From: Siphonodentalium dalli
Taxonomy: Eukaryota > Mollusca > Scaphopoda > Gadilida > Siphonodentaliidae
Direction of reading: 5' to 3'
NCBI GenBank assembly: GCA_032622095.1
Contig: CP136068.1
Coordinates: 49,718,443 to 49,782,442 of the forward strand
Length of the DNA: 64,000 nucleotides
Shown here: piece by piece, positions 37,351-50,800 of the stretch
Layout of the letters: every line of letters begins with the position of its first letter
How positions within the stretch are numbered: position 1 is the stretch's first letter
Position numbers and translations under genes: made by a program
The notes under the pieces: generated by a model
The model's input: only the letters and a program-made list of their open reading frames with translations
What the model was told of the DNA's origin: nothing
Database searches by the model: none

Positions 37351-38199
37351 GATTTAACTTTCCGAATTCCTGATCGCTCCATTGACTGCAACAGATGAAA
37401 TTCTTCTCTTTCGAAGTTGTGCTATGACAATATTTTCGTGAAAATGGCATTCCAATCTGCATTTTAATTATGCACATACGATTATACCAATAACATGATA
37501 TTAGAGGGCATTATGGTTTATTAACGGCCTGACAGGAATGATTAACAGCCCTTGGGCCTATTGGCAGCCCAAGATGCAGTTGAGCTAATAGTCTTAATTG
37601 TTTAACTTTTAGCACATCGTATAGTATGCGACTATTTGAAGTTGGTGCATGAGGCGTGATGCAGCTGGCATCAGCAACAAATCTCGCTGCTGTCCAGACC
37701 GCATTTTAGTCCCTTTGAAGAAAAAAAATCACCACTGATCTTGTGATTTATTATAGACTGCGTGGTCTTGCAGGGCCAGTCCTCAGAATTTACAATGGCA
37801 TTGCGGTCACAAACGCACGAGGGCATTCAAGTTACATTCGTTGAAAACAGTGAATGAAATTACGTAATATGTGGTTGAAGTGTCATTGCATGCCATTTTA
37901 ACATAAAATTATATTCAAGTAATAGTAAAAAATCATGTATGAATGACGTGATTTACCTTTATAATATTTGTATTGTTTTGGTATTCTTGCATGTAATTTT
38001 AATGGAAAAATTAGTTAAATTTTCCGTATCGGCAACATGTTATAAATGTCTTTTTTTATTAGAGTTTTGTCATAAATATAATAATCGTATAATAATATTG
38101 TCTATATGATCAAGTGAATGAGCACAGCTGTTCATACAGAACAAGTTTGGTTGTAGCCATTCTACTGGTTAAATGTACTTTCTTATCAATATACAGGTT
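37351..38199 (+). promoter_or_regulatory. cenH3: Region upstream of cenH3 coding start
   Basis: No coding exon is visible between the end of the 160-bp repeat array (about 37350) and the first cenH3 ATG. A copy of the AATAACATGAT / GGTTTATTAACGGCC repeat family occupies about 37485-37590. A short stretch at 37745-37765 shares AGACTGCGTGGTCTT with the SINE at 36480. The acceptor at 38196 implies that the true promoter and first UTR exon lie further upstream or within this interval; I could not place them. Confidence 0.35.
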
Positions 38200-41100
38200 A
38201 TGAGTCAGGGGCAGATGGCAAAAAGCAAAAGGAAATCATCACTCCCAGCTCGTAAATCTCCCGACTCCGAGTTAGAGTCTGAATCAAGAATTGTTCCCGT
38301 CCATACGTCGACGCCTGCTCACCGAACTGCCCTGCCAGGTCAGCCCCGACGACGATTAGTACAGTCACCACAGCAACAGTCACCACAGCAACAGACGCCA
38401 CAGCAGTCGATAAATAATAATGGTGAGTCAACAGTATCATTAGCCGTGATCGATTATTGTATGGATTATCTGATTCAGTCACAATTCGATCGATTATTGT
38501 ATGGATTCTCCTATTCAGTCACAACTTGATTGATTAGTGTATGGATTCTCTGATTCAGTCACAACTCGATTGATTATTGTATGGATTCTCTGATTCAGTC
38601 ACAACTCGATCAATTATTGTATGGATTCTCCTATTCAGTCATAACTCGATCGATTATTGTATGGATTCTCCTATTCAGTCACAACTCGATTGATTATTGT
38701 ATGGATTCTCTGATTCAGTCACAACTCGATCGATTATTGTATGGATTCTCTGATTCAGTCACAACTCGATCGATTATTGTATGGATTCTCCTATTCAGTC
38801 ACAACTCGATCGATTATTGTATGGATTCTCTGATTCAGTCACAACTCGATCGATTATTGTATGGATTCTCCTATTCAGTCACAACTCGATTGATTATTGT
38901 ATGGATTCTCCTATTCAGTCACAACTCGATTGATTATTGTATGGATTCTCCTATTCAGTCACAACTCGATTGATTATTGTATGCATTCTCTGATTCAGTC
39001 ACAACTTGATTGATTGTTGTATGCATTCTCCTATTCAGTCACAACTCGATTGATTATTGTATCCATTCTCTGATTCAGTCACAACTCGATTGATTATTGT
39101 ATGCATTCTCTGATTCAGTCACAACTTGATTGATTATTGTATGCATTCTCCTATTCAGTCTCTGATTCAGTCACAACTCGATCGATTATTGTATGCATTC
39201 TCTGATTCAGTCACAACTTGATTGATTATTGTATGCATTCTCCTATTCAATCACAACTCGATTGATTATTGTATGCATTCTCTGATTCAGTCACAACTCG
39301 ATTGATTATTGTATGCATTCTCTGATTCAGTCACAACTCGATTGATTATTGTATGGATTCTCCTATTCAGTCACAACTCGATTGATTATTGTATGCATTC
39401 TCTGATTCAGTCACAACTTGATTGATTATTGTATGGATTCTCCTATTCAGTCACAACTTGATTGATTATTGTATGCATTCTCTGATTCAGTCACAACCTG
39501 ATTGATTATTGTATGCATTCTCTGATTCAGTCACAACTTGATTGATTATTGTATGGATTCTCTGATTCAGTCACAACTTGATTGATTATTGTATGCATTC
39601 TCTGATTCAGTCACAACTCGATCGATTATTGTATGGATTCTCCTATTCAATCACAACTCGATTGATTATTGTATCCATTCTCTGATTCAGTCACAACTCG
39701 ATTGATTATTGTATGCATTCTCTGATTCAGTCACAACTCGATTGATTATTGTATGGATTCTCCTATTCAGTCACAACTCGATTGATTATTGTATGCATTC
39801 TCTGATTCAGTCACAACTTGATTGATTATTGTATGGATTCTCCTATTCAGTCACAACTTGATTGATTATTGTATGCATTCTCTGATTCAGTCACAACTCG
39901 ATTGATTATTGTATGCATTCTCTGATTCAGTCACAACTTGATTGATTATTGTATGGATTCTCTGATTCAGTCACAACTTGATTGATTATTGTATGCATTC
40001 TCTGATTCAGTCACAACTCGATCGATTATTGTATGGATTCTCCTATTCAATCACAACTCGATTGATTATTGTATCCATTCTCTGATTCAGTCACAACTCG
40101 ATTGATTATTGTATGCATTCTCTGATTCAGTCACAACTCGATTGATTATTGTATGGATTCTCCTATTCAGTCACAACTCGATTGATTATTGTATGCATTC
40201 TCTGATTCAGTCACAACTTGATTGATTATTGTATGGATTCTCCTATTCAGTCACAACTTGATTGATTATTGTATGCATTCTCTGATTCAGTCACAACTCG
40301 ATTGATTATTGTATGCATTCTCTGATTCAGTCACAACTCGATTGATTATTGTATGCATTCTCTGATTCAGTCACAACTTGATTGATTATTGTATGGATTC
40401 TCCTATTCAGTCACAACTCGATTGGTTATTGTATGGATTCTCCTATTCAGTCACAACTCGATTGATTATTGTATGGATTCTCCTATTCAGTCACAACTTG
40501 ATTGATTATTGTATGCATTCTCTGATTCAGTCAAAACTCGATTGATTATTGTATGCATTCTCTGATTCAGTCACAACTCGAATGATTATTGTATGCATTC
40601 TCTGATTCAGTCACAACTCGATTGATTATTGTATGCATTCTCTGATTCAGTCACAACTTGATTGATTATTGTATGCATTCTCTGATTCAGTCACAACTTG
40701 ATTGATTATTGTATGGATTCTCCTATTCAGACACAACTCGATCGATTATTGTATGGATTCTCCTATTCAGTCACAACTTGATTGATTATTGTATGGATTC
40801 TCCTATTCAGTCACAACTTGATTGATTATTGTATGCATTCTCCTATTCAGTCACAACTTGATTGATTATTGTATGCATTCTCCTATTCAGTCACAACTTG
40901 ATTGATTATTGTATGGATTCTCCTATTCAGTCACAACTCAATTGATTATTGTATGCATTCTCTGATTCAGTCACAACTTGATTTATTATTGTATGGATTC
41001 TCCTATTCAGTCACAACTCAATTGATTATTGTATGCATTCTCTGATTCAGTCACAACTTGATTGATTATTGTATGGATTCTCCTATTCAGTCACAACTCA

Positions 41101-44100
41101 ATTGATTATTGTATGCATTCTCTGATTCAGTCACAACTCGATCGATTATTGTATGGATTCTCTGATTCAGTCACAACTCTATTGATTTTTCAATGTCTCC
41201 AAATCTGTCACAAAATATGGACAATGGAGTGGTCTATTTTTCATTTGTAGGGATGCTCAGATCATATAAATTACAACAAATAAACTTATGCCTTTATAGT
41301 ACAGACCCTAGTGACATTGCCACTAGTGTACAGAGCGAGAGGTCGCATATCTAGGTCCGTGCAAAATGTTGTGATGGTCAGCAAGGAAACATTTGCGTGA
41401 TAAAGAAGTACAGGCAGTACAGTAATGCCCTAAGTAATCGACTCCTTAACCAAAGCAGAATTATGGGTAATTTTTCAGGATTTAGTCGGAAATATGGCTT
41501 GTTGCCATTCATCGGAAAGCTCTCACATTAGGGGAATTACTGTACCAGGCTCCAAACTTGATCCGTGAAATGATTCTTCAACATTCTCGCAGAAAAACTA
41601 CTGAACATAAATTATTGTACATGTCTCTGTTTTTAAACAACATTTGGGTAAAGAATTTAAAATAGGGTTGGTAGGCAAACATCAATCGCGTTTGTTTTGG
41701 CGTAAGTGCTCATTTGTATTGGCCAAATATCTTAATTATTGTCACTAGATCCTCTTTCACATCACAGCTATTACGAGAAAAAAGAGGAGGTTTAGACCTG
41801 GAACTAAAGCCTTGAAAGAGATCCGACACTACCAAGCATCCACAAGTCTTCTGCTAAGGAAACTCCCGTTTTCTCGATTGGTATGTATCTCAATATAATT
41901 AACACACATTATTAGAAAGCGAGCAGAGTAAAAGTAATCTTGTCCAAGCCTGCAAATAGTGTGTCTGTCATTTGCAGAATGAGGTCCCCAGACTGTGAAT
42001 TTAGTGACGATATCCGCATAGCGGGCTAGCATCACTAAACTCACCCTCTGGGGACCTCATTCTGCTTAGGCCCTCAACTGCTATGGTAGGACTAGGATCA
42101 GATTGAAGTTCCCTAGTTGAAGTTGGTGATGTTCACCAATTGGGCACCTCGATTATGTATTTTATCTGCTGCAAATTAGGGGATATAGAAACTTCACAGA
42201 ATGGAAAACTAAAAACAATGTTAATTTGATACTCTAGATAGTTCCCAGAAGATGAGGCCTAAGCAGAATGAGGTCTCCAGAGGGTGAATTTGGTGATGCT
42301 AGCCCACTGTGCGGGATAGCATCACTAAATTCACCCTCTGGGGACCTCATTCTGCAAATGACAGGCCTGCTATTTGCAGGCTTGATCTTGTCCAAGGGTT
42401 ACAAATTGACACAAGATTTTAACTTTATACTTTCGACAGTCACGCCTTAATCTGACCAAGTCACTGTTGGGAGAAACTCAATAATCCACCAGTGTGCTGC
42501 AAACTCATCTCGATGTGTTGACATTCAAGACAAGTCTGACACACAAACTACTAGAACATGCAGCTCCCATAACTCCACCAAAATATACGGATCTGGCCAG
42601 TTTTCGAACTCGATCAAGACATTGTTGAGCAAGTCTCATATACCGAATATCAACAATACATGTAGTTGATCAGCCCACATAATTGGCGATGGCAATCAGC
42701 AATGACGAAGTTATTTGCTGAAGCAAACTGGGCCACTATAAAGGGTTGCCATAGTTACAATTAATGTATTTTCAAACCAAACCCATGCGTGGCATAGCTA
42801 TTGAAACTCGACCTCGCATGCTCTGATGCGATTCTTGTACTTATAAAATACAGGTTGGAACTACATATTAGTGGAGCGGACGGAACCAATTTCAGAAAGT
42901 TTAGTCCATCGGGATCACACACAAGCTTGTGATACATCATTTTGAAGGTTGTGACATTCCGCAGCGGGTAGGACCCGGTGTGAAATATACAAACTATGCA
43001 AAAGATGATTTTTAGCGGATTAAGTGCCAAAATTCAGCCAAAATCCCTGTTTTTGTAAAATGCGGCAAAATGAGAAATAAAAGTATAGAAACGCGAATAT
43101 TTTGCGAATAGTCTACATACCTCTAGATATTTACTACGATAGTGTTACGATTTCTCTGATATAATGAAGATTGTTTTTAGATTTATTATAAAAATAGACA
43201 AAACAGCGCAATTTTTAAAAAATTTTGCCTCACTTAATGGGCGATAGATCAATATTGTTTTGACCACGGATATCGTATATGGTCTAGAAAAGTGCAGATA
43301 TATATACCGCATACGACAATATGCTGAATATGTCATTATATTTAACACGTGCTGTGTTATATAAGATTATTTCAACCCTCACCCCAAAATTCATCAAAAA
43401 GTCACTGTTTTAGGGGAATTCGGCACAAATGAATACAAAAGCACAGGTATTCGGGATATTTTTGTGCTACGATATAGCAAGTTACATACTTATAAATTCA
43501 AAGTATTGAAATTCCATGATTGCAGTGATAAATGTAAAAATTTCTAAAATTTACTTGGAAAATAGACAAAAAATCATTCATTTTCAGTTGTTTCGCCCCT
43601 CTTAATAGGCGATTATTCAATATTGCATTGAATGGAGATCCCGTAATCTAGAAACTTGTGGAAATATATACTGCATATGATTGTAGGGCAAAGATGTCAG
43701 TCTGTGTCATAGATGCTATGTGGTGGTAGATTGTGTCAACCCCACCCCAAAATTCAGAAGAAAAAAAATCAGTTTTAGAAATTTCTGTATGGCAGAATAC
43801 AAAAGCACAACAACTCTGATTATTTTGTGCTATTATATTGGAGTCTACCCACTTCGAGATATACATTGTGATAACGCCATGGTATCATTTACAAATGGCA
43901 ATATTTCGGAGTGTTCTTGTGAAAGTAATCCGAAAATCGTGATATTTAAACTTGTTTTGTCCCTCTGCATGGGTGATAATTCAAATCCATTTTGAACAAT
44001 AATCCAGGACAAACTCTCAAGAGTTGACGAGACACATAATGCATATGAATGTTGTCGGATTGTATCATCTTCTGTCGCATTTGTTTGGTTATGTTATTGC

Positions 44101-47100
44101 ACCCCTCGCTCAAATAATACAATACATCGCAAGATGAGACAAACACGGCATATTCCTATATACATTTATGCATTATACACACACCTTATCAAGCTGATAC
44201 GTTTGATAGTTACTTGAGTTGAAGAAATTACATCATTGTATGTTTTCTTCGCATAATATAGCTTCACAGTTGTATAAGATTATACGTATTGGGAGGTTTA
44301 GTGATTGTTAATAGCCAGGTTCAGCCACACGTACATGTAACTTGTAACGTGTGTTGTCATTGCCAACGAAATCACCTGACTTTACATGACCATTCCGCAT
44401 ACACGTACACCATCAAACAACCGTTTAGTCGTTTTGTGTCAAATGTGCAGCATTGCGAAATGTGTATCAGTGTCAATCGACGAACCTGTTCTTAGTGAAC
44501 TTTTGTCAAATTCGTCAGCAGCGGCGACCACGCCGTTACTTTTCCCAAAAGGGTTGTTGGTACGACTTCCTTTACATATCGTAGGTCGTCTGCACCCTGG
44601 AACCGGTGAAAGCAAAAGTTTGTTTGTATCTGGGTGCAGAAATGTTATCCAATGCGGGCGCATAGCCTACTGTTCTTCGGTACACATGGATGGTTTTTAA
44701 CGTCCAATGGGCATGAACTGCCCACGAGACGGCACAGCCATTAACGTGAGCTCGCGATCTCATCACATCTAGTCATGGCTCAACCCTGCAAGTTGACCGA
44801 AGGGGTTGTGTTTGGAATGAACCTGCATCCACCTGGGACTCGATGTTTCCCACAAGGGCTGCCACTTCCCTTTAATCATATAATAGAATATTTGTTTTAC
44901 ATCAAGAATGCTGTACAAACAGTATAAACACTCTTTCTGTGGCTCTCCTATCTGGGAGTCATCATCCACGATTTTGCCCTATGGGGACTTCCCACAGTAT
45001 TTGGGGTTTTGATGCGTCACAACCTTCTTGGTCACAGCCATCAAATCGAGCCTTGTCATCAACCTTGTGATGCTCTTTAATTCTATCTATCGTCCTGGAA
45101 TCTCCCTTGGGGTACCCATGTCGCCTTTTCTGGGCTGGGCCATATTTCTTGGAATATGATGAGGAACAGATGCCGTAATATCTCCAAGGCCTTGATCATT
45201 ACATGTCAAATTTCTCTGACCTTGTATGTCTGTCAATGTGTCAGGAAGAATATATTGGGTTTCCCTTCAAGATAGGGTGGTTTTGGTTCAGCTCTTTGGA
45301 ACTCATCCCCATTGCTTATGGTAGCAGAAACTACTGCTGTATTCCCATGTGATCATGGATACCCATAATAGGTTCGGTAAACTTTCTGAGCATTTGTGAA
45401 TTTTCAGAACGTCCAGGAGTCACATGGCATATTCTGCCAATATCTGTGTTCTCTCCCATAGCTGGTGCCTTATCCACTATCTCACATTCTGCTGCACCAT
45501 GGTAATCTATTTTGATTCCATTTATTGTCTCCAAATCACCATATAGATGGGTATCCAATTTGGGTTTATCTTCCGATAAGTAGTCATACAGTTTCTTTGA
45601 GAGCATGGAAACTGTTGCTCCAGGCCTCCAGTACCAATCAAAAACCTCACTGGCTGCCCATAGAGATTGCAATCTAAATACAGGCCTCCCTTTTCAGAAG
45701 AGCTGTATCTAACAAACTACTTGGAGTTACGATGTCCACTTGTATTCTGCTGGTCTCCCCTACCACGATAGGCATTAGGACACACGTCGCGTGGATTGTG
45801 AGAAGTTCTGCATCTGGTGCGTTCTTTGTATTCATTGTGTTATAATCAGGACTATCATTATAATTCTGTCCCCATTGTCTATCGTCACGACAGTCCCTCC
45901 AGGACTCATTTGTGTTACTCTTTTTCTCCTTGTTTTGGTTTTGTCATTCTTTGTTTAATCTCCCCATTACTCCTCTTCACATCAGTCAACATTTGTTTTA
46001 TCTCCTTCATCTCAACGATGGACTGTGGTGTTTGGGACGGTTGTGAGCTATCCTGAGTTTTCCCATTAGAGCCAGTTTGGGGCTTCAGTTGATATATTAT
46101 CTTTTTGATTTCTTCAAACTCTATATTTTTGCTTTGTGTTGGGCTGCTTTACTGCCCTAGCATAGTCTTTAAATAGCCCTATGTTTTCAGACTTGGCAAA
46201 AGCCTCTGATTTAACTGCATGTCTTATGCTCTCACCAAGAGAGCCTGGTCGTGCTCGTTTTACCCTGAGCCGTATATCTGGATCATACAACCCACCAATG
46301 AATTGGTCCTTTGCCAAGGTGTCTCTCAATTCATGTGATGCAGTATGATATGCCATATTGTCCAGACGTTGGATGTTTTGTCCCATTTCAGGTATATAGG
46401 CTCTCTCTTGCCCTTTGTCGTCGTTCACGCAATTATATCATATACAAGTCAGTCTGGTTTTGGCAGCAAATCGGCGTTCTATCGCAGCAACAAGAACGTT
46501 GTAGTCCTCGTCCTGGGAGTAGGTCGCCGAGTATTCCTTGAGCCAATCCTCTCAAAGATGCGCCTAGATAAAGCCCCTTGTCATAAATTTCCTATCCATT
46601 TATTTTGGCACAAATTTCAAAGTGTGCTTGGTAATCTAACCATGATTCTGTGCCATCATAGCTATCTGGTGTTACAAATTGTTTCTGTTTTTCACCGGAT
46701 TTTCTAGGAACATTTCGGTTCGGGTGGTATTTAGCACAATGCATTATACCATGCATGCCTACCGTAAGTTATCATTTGCTGTGTTGGCACTTGACAGCTT
46801 ACGCATAATAACCTACTGCACATATGAATTACGAATAGGGTGCTACAGGTACATCACTAGAATATGTGTTCTTTCTATCAGTTGTCGATTTTCAATATCT
46901 GTAGTTCGCATGCATTCATCTAGTGTACAACTGACAATATTTAACATGTAGACAACACAATTAAATACAAACATAACTATATCACAATACTGTGTGTGGC
47001 AAGAAGATTGAACGCAATGAACAGCACTAATTTCTCCCAAACGGACTCGCAGATGTCACTTCTGTGAAAATGTGTTTAGACCGTACGAAACACATACGAC

Positions 47101-47826
47101 TACACTATAAGCTACTCGTAATTCTTATATGTATAGTAGTTCATTGTGCGAAAGGTGTCCGTATTTATATTTCACTGCACGTTTGATAACTTTACACATA
47201 ATAACCATCGAGATATTTCCTATTTCCTATACACGTGAAGCTATCATGCGAAGGTAACATATGCAAAGCTGCGTTTTCTTCAACTCAAATAACTTTTCAT
47301 CGTCTCACCTTGAGAAGGTATATGTATACTACTTGGATGTATATATATAGTCATATTCCGTGTATTCGTCTCATCTTGCGATTTACTGTATTATTGCATG
47401 GGATAAGGAATACATAAATGTAACCAAACACAGCAACTGCGATAGTTGATGATAATACGCATCAACAGTCATATATACTATATGTCTTGACAACTGTTGA
47501 AATCTTTCCCTATAGATCCCAAATTCTCTGATTTTTTATTTCGTTCTGCCGAATTTCCCCAAAACAGTGACTTTTTGCTGAATTTTGGGGTGAGAGGTGA
47601 AACAATCTTACATAACACATCACGTATTTAATATGTTGACATAAGCAACATGTTGTCTCCGCAGTTGTCTACACTATATTGAAGATCCCAGGTCAAAATA
47701 ATATTGAACTATTCCTGATTAAGTGGGCAAAAAAATTTGAAATTTTGCGTTATTTGGGTCTATTTTTACAAAAAAAATCAGAAATCTTATAAAAGATAGC
47801 GATTTTTCCTTATTTTTGCCGCTTAA

Positions 47827-47864
<38 letters not shown>

Positions 47865-50800
47865 CGGAAAAAAGTGCCATGACAGTAGGCTGAAATTTTT
47901 TTCCCCGCCTCTTGGGTACCCACCACCCCCCTATTTGAAGGAAAAAATATTTTTTACAATTTAATGCGGGGTACCCACCCCCTTTTTACCTCCAAATCCA
48001 GCCAAATCACCCCTTATTCAGGGTTTCCACTATAGCGGCAGGGGATCCCTTTTTGGGCCCCATTCCCCCAGCCAATTTTTCCCCTTTACTTCTCAATTTC
48101 GTTGGGACAGTACTAAGAAATTTAAATAGTTGACAACTTATTTGATTTCTAGAGAGAACACACTCGGACCGATCTAACACGAACTGAGGAAGTGATCAAA
48201 CCGACATCGATAGAACACATGCTTTGGAGTCCGCTAGTTACATTGCTATGGTTAGGTTATAACAAATGACCGCCGGTAATTTAATCATGTTATATTCCGG
48301 TACAATATGCATCCGAACTTTCTGCCGAGTCTTGAATAGTGGCCGTTTAACTTCAACGGGCGTGTTTCCGTATACAGCAATTAATTTTTATCTAATAACT
48401 TTTCTATGTTTTAAAGATATTGCAGTTGATAGCATAGTAACTTAGGTAGAAAATGGATGCAAAACGATCAGCGAATCTACTCTCTGTTTCTTCTATTGGC
48501 CGATAAAACAAAAGTAGGTCCACTAGTGTTTCCACAACATTGAAAATATTGACTGCATTTTCCCCTCGGCAGATACAGGACCCGTTCCCCAAAACCTAGT
48601 GGAAAGCCTGCCTTATTTGACGGAATTTTTTTTCAATTTCATGCAGGGTACCCACCCACGTTTTACCTAAAAATCTGTAGTCTCACAACATATAGGCTTG
48701 GTATTTGTTTCAGTTATAAAGTCTGAGAACAGATAAGAATTGTATAAACCTGCAGCACCCATTGTTATCCTGTTTGTTTTTGTTTATCAATTGACTCATG
48801 ACTTGTAAACAAGTTATATGAACATTTTACCATATTTCCAATGCTTGCCTGTAATCACTTCAAATACAACTGTATCGAAAATATAAAATAAAAATTTAGG
48901 CAAAACATTTATGCTAAATTGTAATGGACCCACACGATCTTATACCATCTGACAACATGGCATTTAACAGATTGATCAGCATTCGTATGGCTTTGATGTG
49001 AAATTGTGTAACAAAAAACAATAAATTAAACTAAAAAATCAAACAAAAGTCTGGATGTGGCTTTAAATTGCATTCAATACTTTCTAGCATGATGAGATTT
49101 CCATGTTTGCCTCTTATGCCGTCTGATCAGGTCTAATGAGTAAACATTAATGATATAAATAAATAGCTTTATTCATTTTTATTTACTTTATTCATGGGTG
49201 TCATAATTGTTCATTTTCATCTTGAACCAGTGGCGTTGGTACTTGACAATGTGATCTGATGCAAAAGACGAAATTGTGAGTGTTGGTTTGTAACCGGGAT
49301 TTCTGAGAAGCATTATGCCTATATTTCACACAAACTACCCCTTAAGCCCTGACCTAAGTGTCATACATACTATAACAATGATGCTGAACACTTTGAGGCA
49401 ATTATATTGCAGAAATGTTGTAAGAGGAAAAAACTGTGACCACTTGGAAAAAAGTGCCTTTTTTCGCGGCTGAACCACCCACCCACCCCGGCCTACTGTA
49501 TGGAAAAAAGTGAATGACCCCCCCCCCTGCTTAAACCTCTCAAAATCATCTTTTGCATTATTTGTATATTTCACACCGGGTCCTATCCGGTGCACAATGT
49601 CATAACCTTCAAAATGATGTATCACAAGCCCGTGTGGTGCCGATGGACTAAACTCCTAATTCTAATGAGCTTTTTGAGTTTGTCCGCTGTACTACTAGTA
49701 TATGGTCAACATTAGGTTTCTGCGAACTGGAATAATAATATGATTTTGTATATTCATTCTCTTTTTGATATTCAAATACTGGAATGTATTCAGTTCAATA
49801 TTCAATCACTTCCGCACAATGTGGTACGAATATGACATGGAAGGAATGTGATTGCCATGCAGTAAATTAGCTTTAGATAAAATCTAGAGTTAAGAGTCAT
49901 TTGACTCGTTCAGTGTTTTTTGATCTTATGTTAAATGCATTCGCTTACACGTTCAAGGTTTATATTATTAGGACAATGCATTCTCTTATATATGTGAGGC
50001 TCCCTATGGGAGACTCGTATATAAGAAAATGCATTGGCACAGGGTTTTCGCAAAATTTCAGGAAGCTCCAGTCATGGATGGGTTAACTGAAACAAATTAT
50101 TTGCAGGACCCTAGGCAAGCCTTGAAATAGGGTGTGTCATTTGCAGAATGAGGTCCCAGAGGGTGAATTTAGTGATGCTACCCCGCATAGCGGGCTAGCA
50201 TCACCAAATTCACCCTCTGGGGACCTCATTCTGCTTACACCTCAGCAGAATGAGGTTCCCAGAGGGTGAATTTGGTGATGCTAGCCCACTATGTGGGGTA
50301 GCATCACTAAATTCACCCTCTGGGGACCTTATTCTGCAAATGACAGACACCCTATTTCAAGGCTTGACCCTAGGCAGGTCTGATGTCTATTGGTGTCACT
50401 AATTTTCAAAATGTTCTAATCTTAACACACACCGTAGATCAGATACATGTATATTGTTAAGAAATGTGTCATATAAAGAACAAATGAGGTATGATAATTT
50501 CATCTTAATTTTTAAGGAAACTGTCATTGATCATTTCTAATAAACCACATATTGAACAAAGTTAATAGAGTTTGAATGTGAATATCCAATTATATCCAAT
50601 TCATTATTTAATATGAATCGTACGTGACACGTAGTGGAGCAACCACACACAATGTGTCTCAAATTTGCCTTTTTTTTCGGCGACATAACGCTAAGAATAA
50701 TTTATGTAACATCATGCAGTGGTCACGACATGCCAAATTGACAAGACGTGTCGTGGATTGTAGAAATCTTGTCTAGATTCTCGTCATGACTTCTTCATTT

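Larger units (their letters stand above)
42865..49710. mobile_element. Large nested element bounded by inverted repeats in cenH3 intron 2
   Basis: About 42890-43020 and 49540-49660 are inverted copies (for example TTAGTCCATCGG, GTGATACATCATTTTGAAGG and GACCCGGTGTGAAATAT against their complements). The left arm continues into three worn units of about 370 bases (43015-44120) sharing CCCCAAAATTC and AATACAAAAGCACA; an inverted relative lies at 47460-47840. Between the arms are the gypsy fragment, a hAT-like element and a run of 34 G. I cannot say whether this is one transposon with long arms or two inverted copies brought together. Confidence 0.6.

Noticed and set aside
38423-38529. Exon 1 of cenH3 reading on into the array as a longer protein
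   Set aside because: A consensus GTGAGT donor and the in-phase exon 2 make splicing the better model; read-through would end at 38529 without the histone fold.
38581-38973. 130-residue open frame with 40-residue periodicity
   Set aside because: It is the 40-bp minisatellite read through three phases in turn; it lies in the cenH3 intron and its apparent repeats follow from the DNA period.
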